From: Brevundimonas sp. 357
GTDB taxonomy: Bacteria; Pseudomonadota; Alphaproteobacteria; Caulobacterales; Caulobacteraceae
Assembly: GCF_003938605.1 (NCBI RefSeq)
Contig: NZ_RHWX01000001.1
Coordinates: forward strand, 186,001 to 250,000
Direction: 5' to 3'
DNA length: 64,000 bases
The position numbers were made by a program, and so were the translations under genes. A model generated the notes under the pieces. The model worked only from the letters and a program-made list of their open reading frames with translations. It searched no databases and was not told where the DNA came from. Shown here in pieces: positions 26,363-34,766 of the stretch; the first letter of the stretch is position 1; the number at the start of each line of letters is the position of its first letter.

Positions 26363-29065
26363 TTAGCGCGCCTGCGGGCCGCTGGATACGGGCGAACGGC
26401 CCAGCGCGCCTTCCAGATCGGAGACGTCGCGCACGCTGGCGCGCACGGGGACGATGCGCCGCCCCGCCGGGCCTTGCGGCGCGCGATCCAGCACCTCCAG
26501 AAGATCTGTCTTCAGAGCCTCCAGCTTGGCCTTGTTCTTTGGTTTTCGGCCGTCGGCGTCGGTGATGTAGAAGCCGTCCACCGCCCGCTCGCCGAAGCTG
26601 GCGACATGGGCCGAACGGGTCGAATAGCCGTGCGCCGAGATCGTCCGCGCTAGGTCCGCCAGCAGGCCGGGCCGGTCGGCGCCGGAGACCTCGATCACCA
26701 CGGCGCTGGTGCCGGTATCGGCGTCGATCCGCACCACCGGCCGCACATCGAAGACGGCGCGGCGGGCGCTGACGCGCGGCGCCTCCAGGGTCGAGGTCCG
26801 CGCCCCCTTCAGCACCGCCCGCTCCATCGCCTTGACCAGAATGGCCAGACGTCGCGGCTCGCGCCCGCCATAGGGCTCGCCCGCCCCGTCCTGAATCTCG
26901 AACACGTCCAGCGCCATGCCGTCGTCGGCGGTGGCCAGCCGCGCGCCCACCACATCGGCGCCCGCCATCGACAGGGTGGCGGCCAGGTCAGCGAACAGGC
27001 CGGGCCGGTCGCGCGCCGCCACGGCCACGCGGGCGGTGGATTCCAGCGGCCCTTCGGCGGGCAGGGCCTCGACCGCCGCCCCCTCGCGCCGCGCTCGTTC
27101 GACCAGAGCGGGGTGATCGGCCAGAGGGTCTTCGCGCGTCACGGCGTCGCCCCGGAACAGGGCCTCGGTCGCCTCGAACAGGGCGCGCATCAGCTGCCCC
27201 TTCCAGCCGTTCCACACCCCCGGCCCGACGGCGCGGATGTCGGCCACGGTCAGCACCATCAGCATCCGCAACCGCTCCGGGTCGCCCACCGCCTCGGCGA
27301 AGGCGCGCACGGTCGAGGGGTCGGACACGTCGCGCTTCTGGGCGTAGTCGCTCATCAGCAGATGATGACGCACCAGCCAGACGACCAGCTCGATCCGGCG
27401 CGGATCGACGCCCAGCCGCTCGCAGGCCCGGCGCGCGGCGATGGCGCCGTCCTCCAGCTGGCCCCGGTCGCCGCCCTTGCCCACGTCATGCAGCAGCATG
27501 GCCAGCATCAGGACTTCGATGTCGGCGATACGGGGGACGATGGCGGTCGAGGCCGGGTGATCCGCCTTCAGCTTGCCGCGCGCGATGTCGTTGATGATCC
27601 CCACCGCCTGCAGGGTGTGCTCGTCCACCGTATAGGCGTGATACATATTGAACTGGGTCTGGCCGACGATCCGCCCCCACTCGGGCAGGAAGCGGCCGAG
27701 AAAGCCCGTCTCATTCATGATCGACAGGATGCGATAGGGCCGCTGGCCGTGCGCCAACACCGTCAGGAAGGCCTCGGCCGCGCGCGGATCGCGGCGCAGG
27801 GCGGGCGTCACCAGGGTCAGCGAACGGATCACGGCGGCGAAGGCGTCGGGGTGCAGGTCCAGATCCAGCCGGTCCGCCTCGACGAACAGCAGTAGCAGGC
27901 GCACCGGATCGCGGGCGAAGACATTGGCCCCCGTGACCGTCAGCCGCCCCTCCTCCACCGCCAGACCGTCGAAGGCCAGCTTGACCCGGCGCCGCCGAAT
28001 CAACCGCGACAGGCCGCGCGCCAGCCCTTCGGCCTTCTTCTGCTGACGCGCCTCCAACTGGGCCGAGACGGCGCGGGTCAGGGCGCCGACCTCGCGCGCG
28101 AACTGGAAATAGCGGCGCATGAAGCGCTCGACCGCCAGTTCGTCGCCGCGCCCGCGCCAGCCCATGCGCCGGGCGATCTCGGGCTGGACGTCGAAGGTCA
28201 GCTTCTCCTCGGCCCGCCCGGCGACCAGGTGCAGCAGGATGCGCACCCGCCACAGGAAGCCGATCGCCTCGCGGAAGCTGCGCAGCTCGCGCGCGGTCAA
28301 CAGGCCCTCCAGCGCCGCCTGCCCTCGCTCGCTGTCCGGCGCCAGCGAGCGAGCGATCCAGAACAGGGTGTTGAGGTCGCGCAGCCCCCCCTTGCCGTCC
28401 TTGACGTTCGGCTCGACGCGGTAGCGGACGGCGCCGGTCTTCTGCAGGCGCACGTCGCGCTCGGCCATCTTGGCGGCGATGAAAGGACGCGGATCGACGC
28501 GGGCGACGGCGGTACGAAACCGCTTCAGCAGGCTTTCGCCCAGGGCCGCATCCCCGGCCAGCACCCGCGCCTCCAGCAAGGTCGTTCGCACCGTCATGTC
28601 GTCGCGCGCCAGGGTCAGCGTCTCGCCGATGGAGCGGAAGGCCGACCCGACCTTCAGCCCCAGATCCCACAGGACATAGTGGACGAACTCGACCACCGCC
28701 TGAGCGCGCGGGCTGATCGCCTGCCCCGGCCGCAGGAACAAAAGGTCGAGGTCCGAGAACGGCGCCAGCACCCCGCGCCCATAGCCGCCGACCGCCAGCA
28801 GGGTCAGTCGCTCGTCGGGGGCTGGATGAACCTGTTCGGCGGCGAAGCGCCACAGGGTCGCCAGCAGGGCGTCGGCGGCCTCGGCGTAGAGACGGGCGGC
28901 CTCGGCGCCGTCGGTCGAGTTCTCGGCCCGGCGGGCGGCGCGGGCGCGGTCGGCGTCGAAGCTTTCGCGCAGGAACGCGGTGACGGCGGCGCGCGGGTCC
29001 GGCGCCGAGACGGCGTCGAGAACGGCGGACGGGAGCGGGCGCGAAGCGATCACGCTGGAGAGCAT
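26363..29065 (-). CDS. glnD: Bifunctional uridylyltransferase/uridylyl-removing enzyme (PII sensor)
   Basis: Glutamine sensor that uridylylates and deuridylylates PII proteins and thereby sets nitrogen assimilation. 900 residues in the usual order: nucleotidyltransferase (GGYGRG at 93-98, SDLDLLFL with Asp105/Asp107), a GlnD-specific helical linker, an HD phosphohydrolase domain (AMLLHDVGKGGDRGQ, around residue 525), and two C-terminal ACT domains (ARDRPGLFADLAATLS ~680; GADRPGLLADLARTIS ~795). It has a good ribosome-binding site (GGGAGC) before the ATG and is likely co-transcribed with murJ. mutS lies upstream across a pair of inverted repeats. Confidence 0.97.
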   Translation of the reverse strand: MLSSVIASRPLPSAVLDAVSAPDPRAAVTAFLRESFDADRARAARRAENSTDGAEAARLYAEAADALLATLWRFAAEQVHPAPDERLTLLAVGGYGRGVLAPFSDLDLLFLRPGQAISPRAQAVVEFVHYVLWDLGLKVGSAFRSIGETLTLARDDMTVRTTLLEARVLAGDAALGESLLKRFRTAVARVDPRPFIAAKMAERDVRLQKTGAVRYRVEPNVKDGKGGLRDLNTLFWIARSLAPDSERGQAALEGLLTARELRSFREAIGFLWRVRILLHLVAGRAEEKLTFDVQPEIARRMGWRGRGDELAVERFMRRYFQFAREVGALTRAVSAQLEARQQKKAEGLARGLSRLIRRRRVKLAFDGLAVEEGRLTVTGANVFARDPVRLLLLFVEADRLDLDLHPDAFAAVIRSLTLVTPALRRDPRAAEAFLTVLAHGQRPYRILSIMNETGFLGRFLPEWGRIVGQTQFNMYHAYTVDEHTLQAVGIINDIARGKLKADHPASTAIVPRIADIEVLMLAMLLHDVGKGGDRGQLEDGAIAARRACERLGVDPRRIELVVWLVRHHLLMSDYAQKRDVSDPSTVRAFAEAVGDPERLRMLMVLTVADIRAVGPGVWNGWKGQLMRALFEATEALFRGDAVTREDPLADHPALVERARREGAAVEALPAEGPLESTARVAVAARDRPGLFADLAATLSMAGADVVGARLATADDGMALDVFEIQDGAGEPYGGREPRRLAILVKAMERAVLKGARTSTLEAPRVSARRAVFDVRPVVRIDADTGTSAVVIEVSGADRPGLLADLARTISAHGYSTRSAHVASFGERAVDGFYITDADGRKPKNKAKLEALKTDLLEVLDRAPQGPAGRRIVPVRASVRDVSDLEGALGRSPVSSGPQAR

Positions 29066-29080
29066 AGCACGCTCCCTATC

Positions 29081-29110
29081 TCCCGCTCATCCCGGCGGAC
29101 GGCGGGATCC
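29081..29110 (+). repeat. Palindromic REP-like repeat, type B, copy 1
   Basis: TCCCGCTCATCCCGGCGGAC followed by GGCGGGATCC, in the 146-base gap between glnD and mutS. Its inverted partner is at 29181-29209. Confidence 0.8.
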
Positions 29111-29180
29111 AGTGAGAGCTTCACCCTCGACGCCCGAAAAGCGCTTCGTGTCCAAGCGCGCGGATGGAGCCAAAGGACTT

Positions 29181-29209
29181 GATCCCGGCGTCCGCCGGGA
29201 TGAGCGGGA
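29181..29209 (-). repeat. Palindromic REP-like repeat, type B, copy 2 (inverted)
   Basis: GATCCCGGCGTCCGCCGGG followed by ATGAGCGGGA, the reverse complement of copy 1 with small changes, 70 bases away and touching the mutS stop region. The pair can fold into one long hairpin. Confidence 0.8.
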
Positions 29210-29211
29210 AT

Positions 29212-31917
29212 TTAGGTCTTCGCCAGATTTTTCAACCGATACAGCGCCTCCAGCGCCTCGCGCGGGGTCAGTTCGTCGGGGTCGATGGCGGCGACGGCTT
29301 CGTCGAGCATGGACTTCATTGGCGGCGGAGGCGGCTCAGCGGCGGCGAACAGGGGCAGGTCGTCCAGACGCGCGGTCGCCGCCTTCTCATTCTCCAGCCG
29401 CTCCAGCACCTCGCGGGCGCGGCCGACGACGGCGGTGGGCACCCCGGCCAAACGCGCCACCTGCACGCCGTAGGAACGGTCCGCCGCGCCGGGCGCCGCC
29501 TCGTGCAGGAAGACCAGTTCGCCGTTCCACTCGCGCGCCTTCATCGACAGGTTGCAGACGTGGTCCAGCCGTTCCTCCAGCTGGGCCAGCTCATGATAGT
29601 GGGTGGCGAACAGGGTGCGGGCGCGGTTAGTCTCGTGCAGGGCCTCGGCCGTGGCCCAGGCGATGGCCAGGCCGTCATAGGTGGCGGTGCCGCGCCCGAT
29701 TTCGTCCAGCACGACGAAGCTGCGCCCGGTCGCCTGGGTCAGGATGGCGGCCGTCTCGACCATCTCCATCATGAAGGTGGAGCGGCCGCGCGCCAGATCG
29801 TCGCCCGCGCCGACGCGGCTGAATAGACGGTCGACCACGCCCAGCTTCATCGACCGCGCCGGCACGAAGGCCCCGGCCTGAGCCAGCACGACCAGAAGCG
29901 CGTTCTGGCGCAGGAAGGTCGACTTACCCGCCATATTCGGGCCGGTGACGATGGACAGGCGCGAGGCCCCGACGCCGTCGCCCGCCAGCTGGCAGTTGTT
30001 GGGGGTGTAGGGCAGGCCCTGCGCCTTCACCGCCGCCTCGACCACCGGGTGACGGCCCGCCTCGACGGCGAAGCACAGGCTGTCGTCGACGGCGGGGCGC
30101 ACGGCCCCGACCTCTTCGGCCCATTCGGACAGGGCGGCGTGGGCGTCCAGTTCGGCCAGGGCCTCGGCCACGCCCTGAAGCGGTCCGGCCAGACGCGCGG
30201 CCTCGCGGCGCCAGCCCTCGAACGTCTCGGCCTCGATGGCGAGAGCGCGGTGCCCGGCCTGGCTGATCTTGGCGTCCAGCTCCGACAGTTCGACGGTTGT
30301 GAAGCGCACCTGATTGGCCAGGGTCTGGCGGTGGATGAAGGGGCTGTCCGGTCCCGCGCGCAGCAACGGCTCAGCCGCCTTGGCGCTGGTCTCGAGGAAA
30401 TAGCCGAGGACGGCGTTGTGGCGCACCTTGAAGGCGACGCCGCTGTCGGCGACGGCTTTGGCCTCCAGTTCGGCGATGACCTTGCGGCTGTCGTCGCGCA
30501 GGGTGCGGGCGGCGTCCAATTCAGGGCGATGGCCGGGATTCACATAGCCGCCGTCGCGCGCCAGGTGCGGCGGCTCGTCCATCAGGCCGTCGGTCAGTTC
30601 GGCCAGCAGGTGCGACAGGTCGCCCTCAAGCGCCAGCCGGTCGAGGCAGGCCGTTACGCGCGCAGGCGGCCCGGCCAGCGGATCATTGGCCGTGGCGGTG
30701 AAGAGGGCGCTGAGCCCCTCAGCCGTCTTCAGCCCCGAGCGGATCGCCGCCAGATCGCGCGGCCCGCCACGTCCCAGCGCCAGTCGCGAGGTCGCCCGCG
30801 CCACATCAGCCGAGGCGCGCAAAGCTTCGCGCAGGTCGCGTCGCAAGTCGCGCCGCTCCAGCAGCCATTCGACCGCATCCAGCCCGGCGTTGATCGCCGC
30901 CGGATCGCGCAGGGGTCGCGAGATGCGCTCGGCCAGCGCCCGCGCCCCGCCCGAGGTCACGGTGCGGTCGATGGCGTGAAGCAGGGAGCCGTCGCGTTCT
31001 CCCCTCTGGGTGCGGTCGATCTCGAGGCTGAGACGGGTCGCGGGATCGATGGCCAAGAAACCGCTCTCGCCCGAGCGGCGCGGCGGGGTCAGGGCGGGAA
31101 TCCTGCCCGCCTGCGTCGTTTCCAGATAGGCGGCGATCAGGCCCAGGGCCGAAACCTCGGCCTCTTCAAAGGCGCCGAAACCGTCCAGCGCCGAGACGCC
31201 GTAAAGCCGCTGCACCCGGTCCTTGGCCCCGACCGGCTCGGCCAGGGCCTGGGGCATGGCCTGAACCACGCCGCCCGAGCCGTCCAGCGCCCCCTTCATC
31301 GTCTCATCCGAGAACAGGCGGTCGGGGACCAGCACCTCCGACGGACGGAACGCCGCCAGCGCCGCGCCCAGATCCGACAGGTCGCAGGCGACCGAATCCA
31401 CCACCCCCGCCGACAATTCGACCACCGCCACGGCGGCCCTTCCTTTACGGATCGCCACGGCCGCCAGCCGGTTGGCGCCGCGCGCGTCCAGCAGGGCGTC
31501 CTCGGTCAAGGTGCCGGGCGTCACCACCCGCACGATGTCGCGATGGACCACGGCCTTGGAGCCGCGCTTCTTGGCCTCGGCCGGATCTTCCAGCTGTTCG
31601 CAGACGGCGACCTTGAAGCCCTGACGGATCAGCCGCGCCAGATAGCCGTCCATGGCGTGGACCGGTACCCCGGCCATGGGAATGTCCTCGCCCTGATGCT
31701 TGCCGCGTTTGGTCAGGGCGATGCCCAGCGCGGCGGCCGCCTTCTGCGCGTCCTCGAAAAACAGCTCGTAGAAGTCGCCCATGCGGAAGAACAGCATGGC
31801 TTCGGGCTGGCCGGCCTTGACCGACAGATACTGGGCCATGACCGGCGTGGTTCCGGCGTCCGGCTTGAGGTCGGTTTTGGCCAAGGTCTGGGGCGGGTGG
31901 GAAAGCGGCGCGTTCAT
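29212..31917 (-). CDS. mutS: DNA mismatch repair protein MutS
   Basis: Mismatch-recognition ATPase, 901 residues. The mismatch-reading Phe-X-Glu is F49-Y50-E51 in MLFFRMGDFYELFFEDA. Then come the connector, lever and clamp domains, and the ATPase with Walker A in GPNMAGKSTFLRQ (about residue 660), Walker B and the signature near DEIGRGTATYDGLAIAWA and FATHYHELAQLEERL. A short proline-rich tail and C-terminal dimerisation helix (DELTPREALEALYRLKNLAKT) complete it. The gene stands between inverted repeats (downstream) and a degenerate aldo-keto reductase. Confidence 0.98.
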   Translation of the reverse strand: MNAPLSHPPQTLAKTDLKPDAGTTPVMAQYLSVKAGQPEAMLFFRMGDFYELFFEDAQKAAAALGIALTKRGKHQGEDIPMAGVPVHAMDGYLARLIRQGFKVAVCEQLEDPAEAKKRGSKAVVHRDIVRVVTPGTLTEDALLDARGANRLAAVAIRKGRAAVAVVELSAGVVDSVACDLSDLGAALAAFRPSEVLVPDRLFSDETMKGALDGSGGVVQAMPQALAEPVGAKDRVQRLYGVSALDGFGAFEEAEVSALGLIAAYLETTQAGRIPALTPPRRSGESGFLAIDPATRLSLEIDRTQRGERDGSLLHAIDRTVTSGGARALAERISRPLRDPAAINAGLDAVEWLLERRDLRRDLREALRASADVARATSRLALGRGGPRDLAAIRSGLKTAEGLSALFTATANDPLAGPPARVTACLDRLALEGDLSHLLAELTDGLMDEPPHLARDGGYVNPGHRPELDAARTLRDDSRKVIAELEAKAVADSGVAFKVRHNAVLGYFLETSAKAAEPLLRAGPDSPFIHRQTLANQVRFTTVELSELDAKISQAGHRALAIEAETFEGWRREAARLAGPLQGVAEALAELDAHAALSEWAEEVGAVRPAVDDSLCFAVEAGRHPVVEAAVKAQGLPYTPNNCQLAGDGVGASRLSIVTGPNMAGKSTFLRQNALLVVLAQAGAFVPARSMKLGVVDRLFSRVGAGDDLARGRSTFMMEMVETAAILTQATGRSFVVLDEIGRGTATYDGLAIAWATAEALHETNRARTLFATHYHELAQLEERLDHVCNLSMKAREWNGELVFLHEAAPGAADRSYGVQVARLAGVPTAVVGRAREVLERLENEKAATARLDDLPLFAAAEPPPPPMKSMLDEAVAAIDPDELTPREALEALYRLKNLAKT

Positions 31918-32012
31918 CTGGCCCGCAGGGTGGCGGATCGGGGCGGCGGCCTCAAGCGCGGGCGGCGTCCCTCATGCACAGGCGAAAGGCGACCTGTGGA
32001 CAGCTCTGTGGA

Positions 32013-32912
32013 TCAGGCGGCGCTGACCAGCCGCAGACGTGGGCGCGAAGCCAGGGCGGCAGGCGTCTCGTCCAGCGCCAGGGCGTCCCAGTCGATGTCG
32101 GGGCGCGGGGCGTGGGAGGCGGCGATGATGGCGCGCAATTCGGCCGAGGAGGCCACGCTGGCGATGACGGAGGCCACCCCCGGCAGGGTCAGGGCGTAGG
32201 CCAGCGCCGCCTGCATCGGATCGACCCGCGCCTCGGCCAGACGGCGGCGCGTGCGCGACAGGGCCATGCCGTGCGCGGCCAGTTCGGGCGGCAGGCTGTC
32301 GCGGTTGGCGAACAGCAGGCCCTGGGCGAAGACCGAGGCCAGATGCACCTCGACCCCTTGGCTCGCCAGCTCGGCGATGACGCCGCATCGCGCCGCGCGC
32401 TGGTCCAGGATGTTGCAGGTCAACTGCACCACGTCCGGCTGGAAGCGCCGGGCCAGCAGGCCGGGGCCGTCCTCGACCGTGGCGATGAAGCCGACCTTGC
32501 GGAAGACGCCCCGCGCCTTCAGCGCCTGCAGCCGGTCCCACAGGGCGCGGCCCTCGGCGCCGGCCAGATCGGCGGCGTTCTGCACCAGGACCGCGTCGCC
32601 GCGCGGCAGGCCCATGCGCTCCAGCGAACGACGGGCGCGAGCCTCGACCCGGTCCAGGCCGTCGGCCAGAGGCACGGTGCGGACGGTGACGCGGAAAGGC
32701 GAGGGGAAGGGCCAGGCCTGGCCCAGCATCCGCTCGACGTCGCCTTCGGGCCGGGTGGCGACCAGGCCGATTCCGGCGTCGCCCGCGGTCTGTAGCAGGT
32801 GGCGCGTCGCCTCCTCCCGCTGGCCGGGCGGCAGCGGGCGGGACCGATCAGGCTCAACCACCAGGGCGATGGCGAGTTTGTCGGCCGGAGAGGGCGGAAC
32901 GGCGAATCTCAC
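32013..32912 (-). CDS. Degenerate aldo-keto reductase-fold protein (KidO candidate)
   Basis: A 299-residue AKR-fold protein that seems to have lost the catalytic tetrad. The region equivalent to 'FDTA..YG..E..LG' reads LVATRPEGDVERMLG (residues 50-64), so the Asp becomes Ala52 and the Tyr becomes Glu56. Much of the TIM barrel and the NAD(P)-binding C-terminal part (VASVFAQGLLF, LAYALTLPGVASVIASVASSAELRAI) are kept. In Caulobacter an AKR homologue, KidO, binds NADH, controls FtsZ and DivJ, and is destroyed by ClpXP through two C-terminal alanines; this protein ends in RLVSAA. Homology to KidO is inference. An FNR/FixK-type box lies 34-47 bases upstream. Confidence 0.82.
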   Translation of the reverse strand: MRFAVPPSPADKLAIALVVEPDRSRPLPPGQREEATRHLLQTAGDAGIGLVATRPEGDVERMLGQAWPFPSPFRVTVRTVPLADGLDRVEARARRSLERMGLPRGDAVLVQNAADLAGAEGRALWDRLQALKARGVFRKVGFIATVEDGPGLLARRFQPDVVQLTCNILDQRAARCGVIAELASQGVEVHLASVFAQGLLFANRDSLPPELAAHGMALSRTRRRLAEARVDPMQAALAYALTLPGVASVIASVASSAELRAIIAASHAPRPDIDWDALALDETPAALASRPRLRLVSAA

Positions 32913-32945
32913 ACCGCCACTTTCGCTGTCAAAGCTTAAGGGAGA

Positions 32946-32959
32946 TTGACCGAAATCAA
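32946..32959 (-). promoter_or_regulatory. FNR/FixK-like box upstream of the KidO-like gene
   Basis: Minus strand TTGAT-TTCG-GTCAA, close to the FNR/FixK consensus TTGAT-N4-ATCAA (one arm base differs). It lies 34-47 bases upstream of the ATG at 32912, where an activator or repressor would act. No independent evidence of binding. Confidence 0.45.
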
Positions 32960-32981
32960 GGTCGTTGGTGAATGAAGACGC

Positions 32982-33614
32982 TTAATCCGCGTCCGGCTGG
33001 TTTTCCGGCAGGGCGGCGATGAAGGCCGGATGCGCCTCGGCCCGCGCCTCGATCTCCAGCAGGCGGGGGAAGGCCGCCAGATCGACGTTAAACCGCCGCG
33101 CCGAATAGAGCTGCGGCATCAGGTAGCAGTCGGCCAGGGTCGGCGCGCCGCCGAAGCACCAGCCCTCGCCGTGACGCACGACCAGAGCCTCCAGCGCCGT
33201 GAAGCCGTCGATGATCCATTGACCGGCCCAGGCGTCCACCCCCGCCTGATCGGCGCCCAGACCGCGTACCGCCTTCAGCACTCGCAGATTGTTGAGCGGA
33301 TGGATGTCGCAGCCGATCACCGCCGCCATGGCCCGCACCTGCGCCCGGCCCGCCGCATCGCGCGGCAGCAGGGGCGGCTCGGGATGGGTCTCCTCCAGCC
33401 ATTCCAGAATGGCGGGGCTCTGGGTCAGCACCAGGCCGTCGCCCGTCTCCAGCGCCGGGACCAGGCCTTGCGGATTGAGCCTGAGGTAGGCGTCGGACTT
33501 CTGCGCGCCCGTGCGCAGGTCCAGCGCCGCCTGCCGATATTCGACCCCTTTGAGATTGAGGGCGATGCGGGTGCGGTAGCTGGTGCCCGAGCGCCAGTAG
33601 CCGTGCAGGATCAT
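32982..33614 (-). CDS. Zeta-class glutathione S-transferase, maleylacetoacetate isomerase-like
   Basis: A 210-residue GST of the zeta/maleylacetoacetate isomerase (MaiA) type. The N-terminal thioredoxin-like domain (LHGYWRSGTSYRTRIALNLKGVEYRQ, NPQGLVPALETGDG, LTQSPAILEWLEETHPEPPLLP) and C-terminal helical domain (CFGGAPTLADCYLMPQLYSARRF) are standard. The zeta catalytic motif SSC is changed: SGTS at 9-12 keeps the first Ser but has no Cys. The ATG overlaps the stop of the FAH gene by 4 bases, so the two are translationally coupled, as are maiA and a fumarylacetoacetate- or fumarylpyruvate-hydrolase in aromatic catabolism. Confidence 0.9.
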   Translation of the reverse strand: MILHGYWRSGTSYRTRIALNLKGVEYRQAALDLRTGAQKSDAYLRLNPQGLVPALETGDGLVLTQSPAILEWLEETHPEPPLLPRDAAGRAQVRAMAAVIGCDIHPLNNLRVLKAVRGLGADQAGVDAWAGQWIIDGFTALEALVVRHGEGWCFGGAPTLADCYLMPQLYSARRFNVDLAAFPRLLEIEARAEAHPAFIAALPENQPDAD

Positions 33615-34264
33615 GATTGCACCGTGAAGTTGAGGGAGGGCAGGCCCGCGATGACCGCCTCGACCCGATCACCGGGATTCAGCGGACCGACGCCCTCGGG
33701 CGTGCCGGTGAAGATCAGGTCGCCGGGTTGCAGCGCCCAAAGTTCGGACGCCTTGGACAGGACGCCGTCCACATCCCAGATCATGTCGGACAGGCGGCTG
33801 GACTGACGGACCTCGCCGTTGACCTTCAGCTCAATGGTCGCGTCGGACGCGGGCGGCGTCAGGCTGAGCGCGCCGCAGGGCGCGGACTGATCGAAGGCCT
33901 TGCTCGCCTCCCACGGCCGCCCCTTGGCTTTCGCTTCCGCCTGAAGATCGCGCCGCGTCAGATCGACGCCGACGGCCCAGCCGACCGGCCGGGCGTCCGC
34001 GCCCAAGGCCACGACCAGTTCGACCTCATAATGCAGGTTCTGCGTCGCCGACGGATAGGCCGGATGGGCCCCGTCCACGACCAGGGCGTCGCCCGGCTTG
34101 GCGAAGAAGAAGGGGGCGGGCTTGTCGGGATCGGCCCCCATTTCGCGGGCGTGGGCGGCGTAGTTCTGGCCCACGCACAGGATGCGTCGCACGGGCAGGC
34201 GGCGCGCCTCGCCTTCGATCGGCAGGGACGGCGTCGGGGCGGGCGAGAACAGCCATTCAGTCAT
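33611..34264 (-). CDS. Fumarylacetoacetate hydrolase-family protein (fumarylpyruvate hydrolase-like)
   Basis: A 217-residue FAH-superfamily C-C bond hydrolase. The metal site glutamates are in NLHYEVELVV (Glu80, Glu82), with VGQNYAAHAREMG upstream and the C-terminal signature GDLIFTGTPEGVGPLNPGDRV. The ATG at 34264 (MTEWLF) gives a normal length; an upstream ATG at 34327 adds 21 poorly conserved residues. Small FAH proteins of this size, paired with a maleylpyruvate-isomerase-like GST, act in gentisate or homogentisate degradation. No dioxygenase is nearby, so the exact pathway is open. Confidence 0.9.
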   Translation of the reverse strand: MTEWLFSPAPTPSLPIEGEARRLPVRRILCVGQNYAAHAREMGADPDKPAPFFFAKPGDALVVDGAHPAYPSATQNLHYEVELVVALGADARPVGWAVGVDLTRRDLQAEAKAKGRPWEASKAFDQSAPCGALSLTPPASDATIELKVNGEVRQSSRLSDMIWDVDGVLSKASELWALQPGDLIFTGTPEGVGPLNPGDRVEAVIAGLPSLNFTVQS

Positions 34265-34338
34265 GACGCCCGTTCTAGAAGCGACGCGCGCGTCGCGCCA
34301 GATGGGGGTCTTGCGACCTTCAGCCATGCTGCATTGCA

Positions 34339-34364
34339 GGAACCTTGATCGTCGGTGTGGCGTT
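34339..34364 (+). promoter_or_regulatory. EcfG/SigT-type stress promoter of the DUF883 gene
   Basis: GGAAC (34339-34343), a 17-base spacer, CGTT (34361-34364). This is the alphaproteobacterial general-stress sigma factor consensus GGAAC-N16/17-CGTT. Transcription would start about 50 bases before the DUF883 ATG. Confidence 0.75.
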
Positions 34365-34421
34365 CCGGGCAGGGCTTCTCTATTTAATCGTCAAGCTTAC
34401 ACAAGGAGCGGAGCGCGCATC

Positions 34422-34766
34422 ATGGCCACGTCCAAGGCTCGTGAAGACATCAAGAACGACCTCAAGACCCTGAAGGAGGACCTCAAGGCCGGCGCCCGCG
34501 AGGAAACCCAGCGTCTGAAGGAAAAGGCCTCCGAGGCCGAAGCCCGCCTGCGCGAGCAGGGTGAGGAGCTGCGCGAGAAGGCGCGCGGCTACTACGACGA
34601 GGCCAAGGTGCGCGGCCGCGAATATTACGACGAGGCCGCCGAGAAGTTCGACGAAGCCCAGCGCTATGTCGTCGAGCGCGTGCAGGAGCGTCCGATCCAG
34701 TCGACCGCCATCGCGCTCGGCGTCGGCGTCGTCCTGGGCCTGCTGCTGGCCGGGCGTCGGCGCTGA
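34422..34766 (+). CDS. DUF883 (ElaB/YqjD-like) membrane-anchored protein
   Basis: A 114-residue protein with a long charged coiled-coil (KAREDIKNDLKTLKEDLKAG..., EAEARLREQGEELREKARGYYDEAKVRGREYYDEAAEKFDEAQ) and a single C-terminal membrane segment (STAIALGVGVVLGLLLA) ending in RRR. This is the YqjD/ElaB layout: tail-anchored, ribosome- or membrane-associated, and stress-induced in E. coli. The ATG at 34422 follows AAGGAG. The gene is downstream of an EcfG-type promoter and its stop overlaps the next ATG (TGATG), so it is the first gene of a two-gene stress unit. Confidence 0.9.
   Translation: MATSKAREDIKNDLKTLKEDLKAGAREETQRLKEKASEAEARLREQGEELREKARGYYDEAKVRGREYYDEAAEKFDEAQRYVVERVQERPIQSTAIALGVGVVLGLLLAGRRR

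Noticed and set aside
31980..32012. Two TGTGGA words (CTGTGGACAG and CTGTGGATCA) resembling DnaA boxes
   Set aside because: Only one has a single mismatch to TGTGGATAA, the cluster is too small, and no AT-rich unwinding region or replication gene is near, so not an origin.
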